64,000 bases of DNA from an uncultured Fodinibius sp. (GCA_913056455.1 CAJXMJ010000002.1:663665-727664); one strand, 5' to 3'; numbered from the stretch's first letter, positions 51,560 through 61,584 are shown. Numbers and translations: made by a program. Notes: a model not told the origin generated them from the sequence alone.

Positions 51560-52138
51560 TTATTTAACTCTGTCGGGATTATTTTCTACGAAATCAGCCC
51601 AGCTTGACTTACTGTTATTCTGATGCGTTTTCTTTTGGGATTCGGGGGCTTGCCGGTTAAAACTGTTTTGCTTCATCAGGTGACACCATGCCACGGCCAG
51701 CGCATCAGTGGCATCTTTGGATAACTTTTCATTGGGCAGACTAACGGTTTTTCTCAGCATAAATGCTACTTGTTCCTTGCTGGCGTTGCCGTTGCCTGTA
51801 ATGGATTTCTTTACTTGTTTGGGGTAATACTCCGTGACCCCAATATCCTGATTAGTGATAGCCAGCATGGCTGCTGCTTGGGCCCGACCCAGTTTGAGCA
51901 TGGCCAGTGGATCTACTCCATAAATAGGTGTTTCTACGGCGCAGGCATCGGGATTAAAGGAGGAAATAATCTTGGAGACTTCCTCGAAAATATACTGAAG
52001 CCGATCGGAATGATCATCCATGTGTGCCATCTTCAGTACATCGCATCGTAGGGCAACCAGTTTATTATCCTCTTCAGTGAGGATAGCGTAGCCCGTATTG
52101 CGCGAACCGGGATCGATACCAAGAATGACGTCAGCCAT
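51560..52138 (-). CDS. ruvC: Holliday junction resolvase RuvC
   Basis: A 192-residue RuvC endonuclease resolving Holliday junctions. Catalytic acidic residues are visible in ILGIDPGSRNTGYAIL (Asp), CAVETPIYG (Glu) and SKDATDALAVAWCH (Asp pair). The C-terminal 25 residues are a polar tail longer than in the E. coli enzyme (about 170 residues). It is upstream of ruvA in the same direction, a common arrangement, with ruvB elsewhere. Confidence 0.96.
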   Translation of the reverse strand: MADVILGIDPGSRNTGYAILTEEDNKLVALRCDVLKMAHMDDHSDRLQYIFEEVSKIISSFNPDACAVETPIYGVDPLAMLKLGRAQAAAMLAITNQDIGVTEYYPKQVKKSITGNGNASKEQVAFMLRKTVSLPNEKLSKDATDALAVAWCHLMKQNSFNRQAPESQKKTHQNNSKSSWADFVENNPDRVK

Positions 52139-52222
52139 AACTAAATCCGTTAGGTTGATTTATTTGAATATAACAGATTTAAGCTGGATTCCTCATCCCC
52201 AAAATAGTATTGGACTGAAACG

Positions 52223-53626
52223 CTATTCAAAAGTTTCAAAGGTGTCGATCCGTTCAAAATAACTGGTGGCAGCTTCTTTGACTTTGGGAGCCAACAGGAT
52301 TGTGGATACCATTGTAGGAATCGCCATCAGGGCAAACATGCCGTCGATTAAGTCAATTACGGCGCCGATTGAAGCAACCGAACCAAAAATGATAGATCCA
52401 ACATAGAAATAGTTGTACCAGTGCTGTTTATCTGCTCCAATTAGATAGCCCAGGCATTTGGTCCCGTAATAGGAGTAGGTGAGCATTGAGCTGATGGCAA
52501 AAAATACCACACAGATGACCAGTAAGTACGTACCAAACTCTGGAAGCGCTTCATTAAAAGCATTAAGGGTAAGTGTTACTCCGTTAGCTTCGGTTGATTT
52601 CCAAACGCCGGTGACCAGAATGGCGAGGGCAGTCATGGTACAGGTGATAATCGTATCAATAGCAGGACCGAGCATGGCGACCAATCCCTCGCGGACGGGC
52701 TCTTTGGTTTTAGCCGCGCCGTGGGCCAGGGCTTCGGTACCGAGTCCGGCCTCGTTAGAGAATACGCCACGTTGAATTCCAATAACAATAAGGGATCCGA
52801 CCGCACCCCCCATAACGGATTTACCGGTAAAGGCATCGGTAACAATTAGGCCGAGATAATGAGGAATTTCTGTTATGTGAGCAGCCAGGATAGCGATTAC
52901 GCATCCCACATAAATCACAACCATAGCAGGAACCAGTTTGGAGGTCACTTTTCCAATACGGGTAATACCACCGAAAATAACGATAGAGACCAATACAACC
53001 AGTACAAGACCGGTGATGAAGTCGCCTCCAATATGTGCGTTAGCGGTAACCCATCCTTGGGGAATATAGATACTGTCTCGTAATATCTGTGTCAGCTGGT
53101 TAGCTTGAAAAATGGGTAATGGACCAAAAATACCGGCTAATGCAAATAATCCGGCCAATGGTTTAAAAATATATGTCCAGTTGTCTCCCCATTTCTTTTC
53201 GAGACCTTCACGGATAACATACATGGGGCCCCCTTGCACTTTCCCTTCGGAATCTTTCCCGCGATACAAAATGGCTAGGGTACAGGTGAAAAATTTAGTG
53301 GCCATACCTACAAAAGCGCTAACCCACATCCAGAAGAGAGCACCGGGGCCGCCCATAAAAATAGCTACTGCCACACCGCTTATATTACCCATTCCAACCG
53401 TTGCAGCAAGAGCACTGGACAGTGCTTCGAAGTGGGTGATATCGCCGGGGTCATCGGGGTCATCATATCGACCTCGAAGAATATTAAGTGCGTGTTTAAA
53501 ATACTTAAAGGGGGCAAAGCGAGAATAAATCAGAAAGAAAAACCCGCCGCCTACCAGTAGGTAAACAAGCGGCATGCCCCACATAAAACTCGAAAAAGCG
53601 CTAAGTGCCTGTTCTATAAATTTCAA
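52223..53626 (-). CDS. sodium:alanine/glycine symporter, AGCS family
   Basis: A 467-residue inner-membrane transporter with about eleven hydrophobic segments. Family motifs seen are GGGFFFLIYSRFAPFKYFKH, LSSALAATVGMGNISGVAVAI, FWMWVSAFVGMATKFFTCTLA, RGVFSNEAGLGTEALAHG and TCTMTALAIL. It imports alanine or glycine with sodium, in keeping with a sodium-rich habitat. No glycine riboswitch fits in the 41-nt upstream gap before dinB-like gene. Single-gene unit. Confidence 0.94.
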   Translation of the reverse strand: MKFIEQALSAFSSFMWGMPLVYLLVGGGFFFLIYSRFAPFKYFKHALNILRGRYDDPDDPGDITHFEALSSALAATVGMGNISGVAVAIFMGGPGALFWMWVSAFVGMATKFFTCTLAILYRGKDSEGKVQGGPMYVIREGLEKKWGDNWTYIFKPLAGLFALAGIFGPLPIFQANQLTQILRDSIYIPQGWVTANAHIGGDFITGLVLVVLVSIVIFGGITRIGKVTSKLVPAMVVIYVGCVIAILAAHITEIPHYLGLIVTDAFTGKSVMGGAVGSLIVIGIQRGVFSNEAGLGTEALAHGAAKTKEPVREGLVAMLGPAIDTIITCTMTALAILVTGVWKSTEANGVTLTLNAFNEALPEFGTYLLVICVVFFAISSMLTYSYYGTKCLGYLIGADKQHWYNYFYVGSIIFGSVASIGAVIDLIDGMFALMAIPTMVSTILLAPKVKEAATSYFERIDTFETFE

Positions 53627-53667
53627 ACTATAAGCCGGTTTAATTAATATTTTGGAGGATGAATATA

Positions 53668-54135
53668 CTAATTCGTTCGGGTAAAGAAGATAAAATCAGT
53701 AGCTGGAGGGTCAACCTTTGCATTTCGTAACAATTTGGCGATCTGTGCTCGGTGATGTTGGCCGTGAATAATTACATGATATAGAATGTCAGCGAGGGAA
53801 GTGTCGTAGGGGGTACCTTTTGAGTTGGAATAAGAGATCATTTTATTCAAGCTATCTCTGTGAGTACTAATCAATTTCTTCCATTGTTGATTGAGAGTCT
53901 TGAGTTGTTGCAATGCTTCGGGTAGCCCATAATCCGGCCAAATGGCAATATCTTCCAGTGATTCGCCTTTAATGCGATTTATCCACATTTGTTGTGATCC
54001 TGCAATATGGGCAATGTATTCAACGGCTTTCTCGGCCCCTTCAAAATCGAGATTATCTTGAAGACTCAACAAAACTTGTTCGTTGGCCCAGTTATCGTAC
54101 TCAAATAATCGAAAAAGACGATCTGCTGATTCCAT
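53668..54135 (-). CDS. DinB/YfiT-family protein
   Basis: A 155-residue four-helix-bundle protein of the DinB superfamily. LFEYDNWANEQVLLSLQ is the typical first helix, followed by EYIAHIAGSQQMWINRIKGE and DILYHVIIHGQHHRAQIAKLLR. The three metal-binding His positions are visible (AHIAG, and HGQHHR). Members are often thiol- or metal-dependent transferases, or proteins of unknown use. No partner is adjacent apart from the upstream coaX in the opposite direction. Confidence 0.88.
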   Translation of the reverse strand: MESADRLFRLFEYDNWANEQVLLSLQDNLDFEGAEKAVEYIAHIAGSQQMWINRIKGESLEDIAIWPDYGLPEALQQLKTLNQQWKKLISTHRDSLNKMISYSNSKGTPYDTSLADILYHVIIHGQHHRAQIAKLLRNAKVDPPATDFIFFTRTN

Positions 54136-54269
54136 GATCTTAGGTTTTATTGAATGTACTCAACGAAGGTTGAGCATATCAGAAATGATAATATAATACA
54201 AATTTTGAAGTAGTTGGGAGCCATCCTATTTTAGTTGTTTGATAATATTAAATAAATAACGGTACAGCT

Positions 54270-55031
54270 ATGCTGCTTGCTCTCGATATTGGCAATAGCA
54301 ATATTGTAATTGGTGCTTCATCAAACGGTAAATGGAATCACCAGTGGCGCATCCAGACCGATACCGATAAGACGGCCGATGAATATGTGGTGCTTTTCAA
54401 TAGTCTGTTTAGTGAAGCAGAACTTGGATTCAGTGATTTCAATCGGATTATAATTAGCAGTGTGGTACCTCAGCTTACTCAGACGATCAGCGAGGTTTTT
54501 GAGAAAAAATCTCATACGGAGGCATTAATTCTGGATGGAGAAGTTGAGACAGGGCTTAAGATTAAGCGTGTAAATCGCAAGAGCGTGGGTGCAGATCTTA
54601 TTGCGGATGCAGTTGGTGCTTATGAATTATTTAAGGATGATTGCATTATAGTAGATTTTGGGACAGCAACTACGGTGATGGCGGTGAAGGCCCCCGGAGA
54701 ATTTATCGGCGGATCAATTTCTGCGGGGCTGAAAGTGACTATTGATGCCTTGGTAGGAAAAACCGCTCAGCTTTCACAGATTCCATTGGAACCTCCAAAG
54801 CAGGTTATTGGCGGTAGCACGATGGAAGCCATGCAGTCGGGGCTGGTGCTGGGGCACTTATGCATGATTGAAGGATTAATCGATCGGATGCAAAACCAGT
54901 TGGGTGAATCGGCAAAAGTAATTGCTACCGGAGGGCTATCAGAAAAGATAGCTGAGCATACCGATTATTTTGATGTCATCGATCCCATGCTAACACTGGA
55001 CGGCTTGCGCATCATTATGGAAAGGCAGTAA
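54270..55031 (+). CDS. coaX: type III pantothenate kinase
   Basis: A 253-residue kinase catalysing the first step of coenzyme A synthesis. It shows the ASKHA phosphate motif MLLALDIGNSNIVIG, the Asp-containing VGADLIADAVGAYEL, IVDFGTATTVMAV, GGSISAGLKVTIDALVGKTAQL and the late ATGGLSEKIA. The length and motifs are standard for CoaX, which is not inhibited by CoA and needs a monovalent cation. It is a single gene ending in its own terminator. Confidence 0.95.
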   Translation: MLLALDIGNSNIVIGASSNGKWNHQWRIQTDTDKTADEYVVLFNSLFSEAELGFSDFNRIIISSVVPQLTQTISEVFEKKSHTEALILDGEVETGLKIKRVNRKSVGADLIADAVGAYELFKDDCIIVDFGTATTVMAVKAPGEFIGGSISAGLKVTIDALVGKTAQLSQIPLEPPKQVIGGSTMEAMQSGLVLGHLCMIEGLIDRMQNQLGESAKVIATGGLSEKIAEHTDYFDVIDPMLTLDGLRIIMERQ

Positions 55032-55051
55032 AGTAATGGCAAACGAAAAAT

Positions 55052-55080
55052 CCAGATGACAAAAAGGAACGTCTGGTTTT
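55052..55080 (+). terminator. terminator of coaX
   Basis: CCAGATG and CGTCTGG form a 7-bp stem (one G-U) around an 11-nt loop, followed by TTTTATT, 21 nt after the coaX stop. Confidence 0.75.
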
Positions 55081-55128
55081 ATTAATAGTATAAAACCATT
55101 TGTCTTTTTGCTTCTCTCTTTTGCCTCC

Positions 55129-55803
55129 TCAAACTCCAAAAAAACTCGAAATACCATTTAGGATAAACTGCACACCGATGGCCATGGCGATAAAGCCCAT
55201 CATCCGGGTAATGGCATTCATTCCGGTGGGACCGATATATCTTGCAGAAAAGGGCGCCAGCCGCAATACTCCGTACGAAATAAGGGCTACCACCACAATG
55301 GCTGCACTTGTAATAACTAAGTCAATGAAACCTTCTGCCTGGGAAGCTAATCCGATGACAACAGCAATACTGCCCGGTCCCGAGAGCATAGGCATTGCCA
55401 TGGGGCTAAAGGAGATATCTTCTTTTTCTTTAGCAGCTTCTTGCGCTTCATCTGATATCTTTTTTTCTGACACGTCGGGATTTAACATTGCATAGGCAGC
55501 ACGTAAAATAATAAGTCCGCCTGCAATGCGGATTCCCGGCAGGCTGATACCGAAAAAGCTCATAATATAGGTCCCAATTAACAGAAAAATAATCAGCACC
55601 AAGAACATGTAAAAAGAAGATTTCTTGGCAACATAGATCCGTTCGGTATCAGTATTGCGATCAGTTAGGGAAAGAAATACCGGCATGGCCGCCAGAGGGT
55701 TTGCAACCGATATGATGGAAGTAAAGGCAGCAATAAAAAGGGCGACCGATCCGGATATGTACGATGTAAAAATGTCGCTTTGACTCAAAAATTCTTCAAA
55801 CAT
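55129..55803 (-). CDS. MarC-family integral membrane protein
   Basis: A 224-residue protein from ATG 55803; an in-frame ATG at 55869 would add 22 polar residues in front of the first helix and is less likely. About six hydrophobic segments are present. Family motifs include SIISVANPLAAMPVFLSLT, GISLPGIRIAGGLIILRAAYAML and MAMPMLSGPGSIAVVIGLA. MarC proteins are probable transporters of unknown substrate; an early link with antibiotic resistance was not upheld. Single gene, divergent from the methionine-sulfoxide reductase gene. Confidence 0.9.
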   Translation of the reverse strand: MFEEFLSQSDIFTSYISGSVALFIAAFTSIISVANPLAAMPVFLSLTDRNTDTERIYVAKKSSFYMFLVLIIFLLIGTYIMSFFGISLPGIRIAGGLIILRAAYAMLNPDVSEKKISDEAQEAAKEKEDISFSPMAMPMLSGPGSIAVVIGLASQAEGFIDLVITSAAIVVVALISYGVLRLAPFSARYIGPTGMNAITRMMGFIAMAIGVQFILNGISSFFGV

Positions 55804-55926
55804 AAGTGCCAAAGATAAAAAATGGGAGGTAAAAGTTGAACAGTTTTTATCATGAAGATTGCTTTTCAAATGTTTAATTTAACCTTAGATTTAGGCTTCA
55901 AATATTAAGTGTTTAATAGATTATTG

Positions 55927-56403
55927 ATGAAGAAAAAAGAAGTACAGAATTACGAGTCACTAGTAAATGCAACCCGCAAGATTGTAGATCGTGGAGATAC
56001 ATCGCGCGAGCATAAACTGCAACGGATCTGTGAGTTGTTGGCTGAAAATGTAGAAGCTTTTGACTGGGTTGGATTTTATCTTGTTGACCCCGACGCAGAT
56101 CGGGAGCTGGTACTTGGCCCGTATGTAGGTGAAGAAACCGATCATACACGCATTCCGTTTGGAAAAGGCATTTGTGGTCAGGCTGCTGAAACTAATGAGA
56201 CGTTTGTAGTTCAAGATGTGAGCAAGGAGGACAACTATCTGGCATGTAGCGTGCATGTAAAAGCAGAGATTGTTGTGCCGGTTAAAAAGGATGGAGAATT
56301 TGTTGCAGAGTTGGATATTGACTCACACACGAAGGATTCTATGACCGATGATCATCGTGAGATGCTGGAGAGGATTTGTGAGACTGTCGCCTCACTGTTC
56401 TAA
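55927..56403 (+). CDS. free methionine-(R)-sulfoxide reductase, GAF domain
   Basis: A 158-residue GAF-domain enzyme from ATG 55927; a GTG at 55909 would add six residues. Motifs of the fRMsr family are DWVGFYLV, VLGPYVGE, RIPFGKGICGQAA and NYLACSVHVKAEIVVPV. The two cysteines in GIC and LAC match two of the three redox cysteines of the E. coli enzyme. The acidic DIDS near the end closes the ligand pocket. It reduces free Met-R-sulfoxide with thioredoxin. The gene is followed after 5 nt by the DUF4920 gene. Confidence 0.92.
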   Translation: MKKKEVQNYESLVNATRKIVDRGDTSREHKLQRICELLAENVEAFDWVGFYLVDPDADRELVLGPYVGEETDHTRIPFGKGICGQAAETNETFVVQDVSKEDNYLACSVHVKAEIVVPVKKDGEFVAELDIDSHTKDSMTDDHREMLERICETVASLF

Positions 56404-56408
56404 CAAAA

Positions 56409-56930
56409 ATGAATAAATCAATTATGAAATATTTGACAGCTATCATTGTTGGATTTTTTTTGATAACAAATATGGGAGCTGCCCAAAATACCGACGAAGT
56501 CCCACAGCTGGCGAAACCGGTAGAAACGGGGGAAAACTATAAGGTATATGGCAGTGAATTTCCGGATGATGCCCGGTTTTTTGCACCCGGGTATTTGGTG
56601 CGTAATGCCGATATTTTTAAAGGAGATAAGGTGGCTACAAAGGGAACTATAAAACAAGTTTGCCAAAAGAAGGGATGCTTTTTTATGCTCTCTGCCGGCG
56701 ATCAAAAAATACGCGTGACTTTTAAAGATTATAGGTTTTTTATCCCTACCGATGCGGTTGGATCAAAAGTGCAGCTGACGGGGACCTTCAAGGTTAAGCC
56801 GCTTACCGAAGATCAGGCGAAGCATTATGCCGAAGATGCGGGTGAAGATCCGGACAACGTAGAAATGACAGAGAAAGAGTATAATATAGTGGCAACCTCG
56901 GTAAAGATAATTGAGGAGAACGAGGGTTAA
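56409..56930 (+). CDS. DUF4920 exported protein
   Basis: A 173-residue protein with a signal peptide (YLTAIIVGFFLITNMGAAQ) and a beta-rich DUF4920 domain. GTIKQVCQKKGCFFMLSAGDQKIRVTFKDYRFFIP contains two cysteines in the Cx4C arrangement characteristic of this family, which may bind a metal. VGSKVQLTGTFKVKPLTE continues the fold. The family is common in Bacteroidota-related genomes; its function is unknown. Its stop overlaps that of the convergent methyltransferase gene by 4 nt. Confidence 0.85.
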   Translation: MNKSIMKYLTAIIVGFFLITNMGAAQNTDEVPQLAKPVETGENYKVYGSEFPDDARFFAPGYLVRNADIFKGDKVATKGTIKQVCQKKGCFFMLSAGDQKIRVTFKDYRFFIPTDAVGSKVQLTGTFKVKPLTEDQAKHYAEDAGEDPDNVEMTEKEYNIVATSVKIIEENEG

Positions 56931-57958
56931 CGTACCTTACAGATAAGCCCGTTGTGGGCTTTGATATATCCGGCGCGCAGGATATCAAACCCATGTTCCC
57001 AGGCGTAAAGTCCCATCTGTTGAATATCCATAAGCTCCCGGTAACCGTAATTCATATAGTCGCTCATTACGGTATAAAATGCTTTACTCCGCAACTGATT
57101 TCGAGGAGTAGTGAGAATGGCATAGCCATTCGGTTTTAGGAAACGGCGGTGCATCTCAAAGGCCTCATGCTTGTACTCATCTGGGAAGTGTTCAATCAGC
57201 CCAATACTAACCACAATATCGAACTCCTTGCCATATTTTAGGTTTCGGATATCTTCGACCACAAAATCGATATTCATATCCTCTTTATAGTAGACCTTAT
57301 GGTTGCCGGTGGCGGGATTGTTGCCCAGAAATGGATATTGAGCGGGGAATTTACCATAGCGGTCGGTTTTGCAAAACTCATCGTAATCCACCAGTACGGC
57401 ATGTCCGCCGGGATATTGGGCCATCAGTTGCATGGCCTCGTAGCCATCGGCCGCACCTAAAAAGAGCACTTCGGGGATTTCCACGTCGAGATCTTCAAAG
57501 AGAGCCCGTTTGCCTCGTGGGTCCCATATGGCATCTTCTACGCGGTGTACCTTATTCCATACTAAAAGCTGCACGAGTTCTTCGAGCGCTTCGCCTGCCC
57601 CATGAATATCCATGCTCATTAGGTTTTTCCAGATAGCTGAACGTGCTTGCTGCTTTTCTTCAGGTACGTCTTTGATAAATAGCTGATGAAACGATTTGTT
57701 GAAATGTTTCCATCCCTCCTTGACGCCCATGCGTTCGCCGTGTTCCTCCTCCCACTTCTTTTTGCCCTCAGCCCATTTGTCCACTTTGTAGGGTCTGTTG
57801 ACCTTCTCCCAGCTCAGGCTTGACCAATCGGTAAGACTGACGTCTTCAAAAACATCGGGTGGTGTATCGCGGAGATCACGAACATGGGTAGCCAGCCGTT
57901 TAAAATACCCAACCTCGTGTTCGGGATGTTTTGTGGTAGTTTGGGCGGATTTATCCAT
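56927..57958 (-). CDS. SAM-dependent methyltransferase, class I
   Basis: A 343-residue protein. The C-terminal two thirds form a class I methyltransferase: motif I EVLFLGAADGYEAMQLM, the acidic end of strand 2 in VLVDYDEF, FDIVVSIGLIEHFPDEY (motif IV) and FLKPNGYAILTTPRNQL. The first 130 residues are a helical domain of unknown role. The lack of a conserved substrate motif prevents a specific assignment; lipid, quinone or small-molecule methylation are all possible. Single gene, divergent from the serine hydrolase gene. Confidence 0.82.
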   Translation of the reverse strand: MDKSAQTTTKHPEHEVGYFKRLATHVRDLRDTPPDVFEDVSLTDWSSLSWEKVNRPYKVDKWAEGKKKWEEEHGERMGVKEGWKHFNKSFHQLFIKDVPEEKQQARSAIWKNLMSMDIHGAGEALEELVQLLVWNKVHRVEDAIWDPRGKRALFEDLDVEIPEVLFLGAADGYEAMQLMAQYPGGHAVLVDYDEFCKTDRYGKFPAQYPFLGNNPATGNHKVYYKEDMNIDFVVEDIRNLKYGKEFDIVVSIGLIEHFPDEYKHEAFEMHRRFLKPNGYAILTTPRNQLRSKAFYTVMSDYMNYGYRELMDIQQMGLYAWEHGFDILRAGYIKAHNGLICKVR

Positions 57959-58126
57959 AGTGACGGCAATTATTTGTGATTATATTTTTATTATAATCAA
58001 CCGAGGGATGAAAATCATAAGTTAAATTATTTGGCTATAGGATAGGAGGATTTGTACGCTCGTAACAATCATTGGTGATTAACGTGAGCAGTTTGTTGGA
58101 TAAATTTTAATAACAAGGGATGAAAA

Positions 58127-60016
58127 ATGAAACGACTTCTATTAACTCTTCTGGGTTCACTTTTACTTTTTACAGCAGCTATGGCACAAGCACCATGGCC
58201 TGATTCAACGGCGCTCGATTCGTACATGGATGGGTTGGTTAATTCTTATATGCAAGAAAATGATATTGCTGGTGCTACCGTGGGTATTGTCAAAGATGGA
58301 GAACCGGTGTTTCTCAAAGGATACGGCCATGCTGATCTTGAAATAAATAAGAAGGTAAATTCCGACAGCACGCTTTTTCGTATCGGCTCGATATCAAAAA
58401 TGTTTGTGTGGACGGCGGTAATGCAGCTCGCAGAGCAGGGAAAGCTGGACCTCGATGAGGGTATCAATAAGTATATAGAGGATTTTCAGATTCCGGACAC
58501 CTTTGAAGAACCAATTACACTAAACCATCTGATGACTCACACAGCTGGGTTTGAAGAATATTTTATCGGACTTTTTGCAAGAGATACTACCAGGCTTCGT
58601 CCGTTGGGCGAAATTCTTTCCGATGAAATGCCGGCGCGTGTTCGTCCACCGGCCGAATATTCATCGTACTCAAATCACGGTACGGGTATGGCCGCCTACA
58701 TCGTTGAGCAAGTGTCGGGACAATCGTTCGAGGAATATGTTGAGGAGCATATTTTATCACCGCTTAATATGAACAGAACGACCTTTCGCCAGCCTGTTCC
58801 CGATCACCTGGAAGAATATCTTTCAAACGGATACTCTTTTGAAGGCGGAGAGTTTAGGAAGAAGAATTTTGAGTACGTACCACTGGGTCCCGTTGGTGCC
58901 GCCAGTGCTACGGCAGCAGATATGATCAATTTTATGCAGGCGCATCTGCAATATGGTCAGTTGGACGATAGCACTATTCTGGACTCAACCACTGCCCGGG
59001 AGATGCAGCGTCCAGCTTTTCGGCATCATCCCAAAGTCAACCCAATGTGGCACGGGTTTATTGATATGAGTCAAAATGGGGTAGAGATAATCGGTCACGG
59101 TGGTGACACGTTTTGGTTCCATTCGTCCATGGCCTTGTTTCCTGAGCACGACCTCGGATTGTTTATCTCATTTAACAGTGCTGGTGGAAGTGGGACGTAT
59201 GGAGATGTACTTCGCGACTTTGTGGATCACTATTTTCCCGAGAGGAATCTTTCGTCCGATACATTACAGATGAGTCAGGAAGAGCTTAACAGGTTTGCCG
59301 GGAACTATCGGGCGAATCGCTATCCGAATAAACGATTTACCTACGTGATGGCTCTGTTGGGATCCAGTACCGTGGATGTTGCTAGTGAAGATACTTTGAA
59401 AACAATGGATGACGGGAAGGCAAAATTCTGGATACCAGTTGACAGTCTTACCTTCCGAAACACAGAAAGCTCCAATGTTATTGCTTTTGAGGAGAATGAA
59501 AATGGAAAGATAACGCACATGTTCCGCGACAATTTGCCTATCATGGCGTTCGAAAAAGTTCCGTTTATATCGAGTCAAAAGCTGCACTTTACACTTTTCG
59601 GCTTGGCAGGCGGAGCATTTTTGCTGACGCTTATTTATTGGCCGCTGGCATTCGGTATCCGCAGAAGGTATCAGCCAGAGTCCTATGCAAAACAGCCCAT
59701 CAGTTTTGATAAGAAGACCACAGCGTGGTGTAATGCATTAGTCATATTAATCTTTTTTGTGTGGATAGGAGTAGCGATTAGTGGTAGCAGTGGCAGGGCT
59801 ATAGCTTATGGGATTTCGACTTCATTAAAGGTTGCATTTGCCCTGCCACTCATTTCGATGGTGTTAACTGTAGCAATGGGATATTACACCTTTAAAATAT
59901 GGCGACAAAGTGAAAGCGGAATTTGGAGCCGCATTTGGTACAGCCTACTATTTCTGTTCTCGGTTACGATGTTGTGGCAACTTAACTACTGGAACCTGTT
60001 GGGGTTTCAGTTTTAA
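58127..60016 (+). CDS. serine hydrolase, beta-lactamase/PBP class C fold, with C-terminal membrane domain
   Basis: A 629-residue exported enzyme. After a signal peptide (LLLTLLGSLLLFTAAMAQA) comes the class C penicillin-binding fold: SxxK motif in RIGSISKMF (Ser near 88), YxN motif in SSYSNHG (Tyr near 181) and HGG in IGHGGDTFWF near 325. Residues about 380-480 form a separate beta domain. Residues about 490-629 contain four or more membrane helices (HFTLFGLAGGAFLLTLIYWPLAF...). Such proteins hydrolyse D-Ala peptides or esters outside the cytoplasm. Single-gene unit; an esterase or peptidase role cannot be separated here. Confidence 0.9.
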   Translation: MKRLLLTLLGSLLLFTAAMAQAPWPDSTALDSYMDGLVNSYMQENDIAGATVGIVKDGEPVFLKGYGHADLEINKKVNSDSTLFRIGSISKMFVWTAVMQLAEQGKLDLDEGINKYIEDFQIPDTFEEPITLNHLMTHTAGFEEYFIGLFARDTTRLRPLGEILSDEMPARVRPPAEYSSYSNHGTGMAAYIVEQVSGQSFEEYVEEHILSPLNMNRTTFRQPVPDHLEEYLSNGYSFEGGEFRKKNFEYVPLGPVGAASATAADMINFMQAHLQYGQLDDSTILDSTTAREMQRPAFRHHPKVNPMWHGFIDMSQNGVEIIGHGGDTFWFHSSMALFPEHDLGLFISFNSAGGSGTYGDVLRDFVDHYFPERNLSSDTLQMSQEELNRFAGNYRANRYPNKRFTYVMALLGSSTVDVASEDTLKTMDDGKAKFWIPVDSLTFRNTESSNVIAFEENENGKITHMFRDNLPIMAFEKVPFISSQKLHFTLFGLAGGAFLLTLIYWPLAFGIRRRYQPESYAKQPISFDKKTTAWCNALVILIFFVWIGVAISGSSGRAIAYGISTSLKVAFALPLISMVLTVAMGYYTFKIWRQSESGIWSRIWYSLLFLFSVTMLWQLNYWNLLGFQF

Positions 60017-60255
60017 TTTGATTCAACCCATATAAATCAAATTCCAAGGTTATGTTGGTCGTTGTTCAATAATCCGGTAGCACTGATGGTTGGTTGAGGA
60101 AAAGCTCATAACTTCTTTAGCAATGTTATATCCAGCCTATTTCAAGGCTGTACGTTCATACTTTGTGGCAGGGCTGTGATCGTCCATTTGTTATATCGTG
60201 ATTTTAAGACGGTGTCGAAGAGTTAATGGAATCTATTAAAAACCGGTTCTATCTA

Positions 60256-61584
60256 TTATTCAGTGTTTTGTGCTACGTTGATGATGGCCGTCCCCATCGT
60301 GAGGATATCATCCTTGCCCACAGGCCAGGTAACGCGGAAACTTCCGTCAGGCAGTGCGACAAGTCCCTGCGTTTCTCCACCATTTATAAAACGTTCAGAA
60401 CGTGGGCAGGTCTTGCGATTTGAGATTTTCTTATTCCTGCTGAACGTTTGACCACCATCATATGAGATGGCAACATAGTGCTGAAAGCAGTCGCCTTCTG
60501 AATCATTACGCCGATCGTTCCAGGTGACGGCTACAACCCCATCGTTATTAACAGCAGTCATGGCTGTGCTGTGATTTGAATTAAATCCGCCGTCGTTTAC
60601 ACGGTTCGGTTCACTCCAAGTCCGTCCACCATCCCGGGAGTGAACAGCCACTACCTGCAGGTGACCATCAATAATAGTGGTCCACGCGGTGTAAGTACTT
60701 CCATCAAACTTGCCTCCCGTTTTGTCCACTGCAAGGGAGGGAGCTTCGAGCCCTTTGGATGTTAATCGTTGATCCCCGGCAGCGTTGCCATATACCAATT
60801 TTTCACCAATATGATGAGGTCCCGACCATGTTTCTCCCTGATCATCAGAGATTAGAAGTAACCGTTCACCGCGAGCGATTCCCTCGCTTCTGGATTTGTA
60901 TCCGTGATAGACCAGGTATGGAAGAAGTACTGTTCCATTATTCCGTACTACTAAATCTGTTGGTGTATTAATGTTTTGATTATCGGAAGAGATGATCGTG
61001 GTTTCGCTGAAACTTTGTGCACCATCAAGCGAGCGGTGTGTCACAAGAACATGCTGTCTTTCTTTGGTATCGATTGTTTTTGCTGCCGCGTAGATGGGAA
61101 GCGTTGAGCGATCAGATTTTTGAGCGGCCGCAATCCACTGCCGATCATGGGTTAACTCTTTATCAATATGCACGGGCTCAGACCACGTACGACCACCGCC
61201 AGTAGAATGCCAGACGGTGAAGGTTGGTGTTATAGTCGTAAAGTATGCTCGTCCATTGCCATCAAAGGCAAGCATCGGATCGCCACCGGGGAATACACCA
61301 TTATTTCCATTTTTCACGTTTTGCCATGTCGAACCGCCATCCCATGTTGCATAAACGATTGAGGAATCAGTGGATGTGGACACGGCAGAAGCGAGCATAT
61401 TATCGGGATTTGTGGGATTTGCCGCTAAGAACGTTTCAACCAGTGGAAAGGGCGGTTGGTTTGCAATTTGTTTAACCTCGCTAACAGTGATAGAACTGTG
61501 AGAGCTGCTGCTTTGAGCGTGGGCCAGCGTTATTGTAGCGATTCCAACTACTACGATGAGCAAGAATAATTTGCGGAATATCAT
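60256..61584 (-). CDS. exported BNR/Asp-box repeat protein, sialidase-like fold
   Basis: A 442-residue secreted protein with a signal peptide (FLLIVVVGIATITLAHA). At least five Asp-box repeats S/T-x-D-x-G-x-T-W/F are visible: TWDGGSTWQ, STGGGRTWSE, SDDQGETWSG, SRDGGRTWSE and SYDGGQTFSR. They mark a six-bladed propeller as in sialidases. The arginine triad of true sialidases cannot be confirmed from reading, so enzyme activity is open. No carbohydrate operon surrounds it. Single-gene unit, divergent from the kinase gene. Confidence 0.85.
   Translation of the reverse strand: MIFRKLFLLIVVVGIATITLAHAQSSSSHSSITVSEVKQIANQPPFPLVETFLAANPTNPDNMLASAVSTSTDSSIVYATWDGGSTWQNVKNGNNGVFPGGDPMLAFDGNGRAYFTTITPTFTVWHSTGGGRTWSEPVHIDKELTHDRQWIAAAQKSDRSTLPIYAAAKTIDTKERQHVLVTHRSLDGAQSFSETTIISSDNQNINTPTDLVVRNNGTVLLPYLVYHGYKSRSEGIARGERLLLISDDQGETWSGPHHIGEKLVYGNAAGDQRLTSKGLEAPSLAVDKTGGKFDGSTYTAWTTIIDGHLQVVAVHSRDGGRTWSEPNRVNDGGFNSNHSTAMTAVNNDGVVAVTWNDRRNDSEGDCFQHYVAISYDGGQTFSRNKKISNRKTCPRSERFINGGETQGLVALPDGSFRVTWPVGKDDILTMGTAIINVAQNTE

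Noticed and set aside
53627-53667. Glycine riboswitch before the AGCS transporter
   Set aside because: Only about 40 nt separate the genes, too short for the aptamer, and no conserved core is seen.
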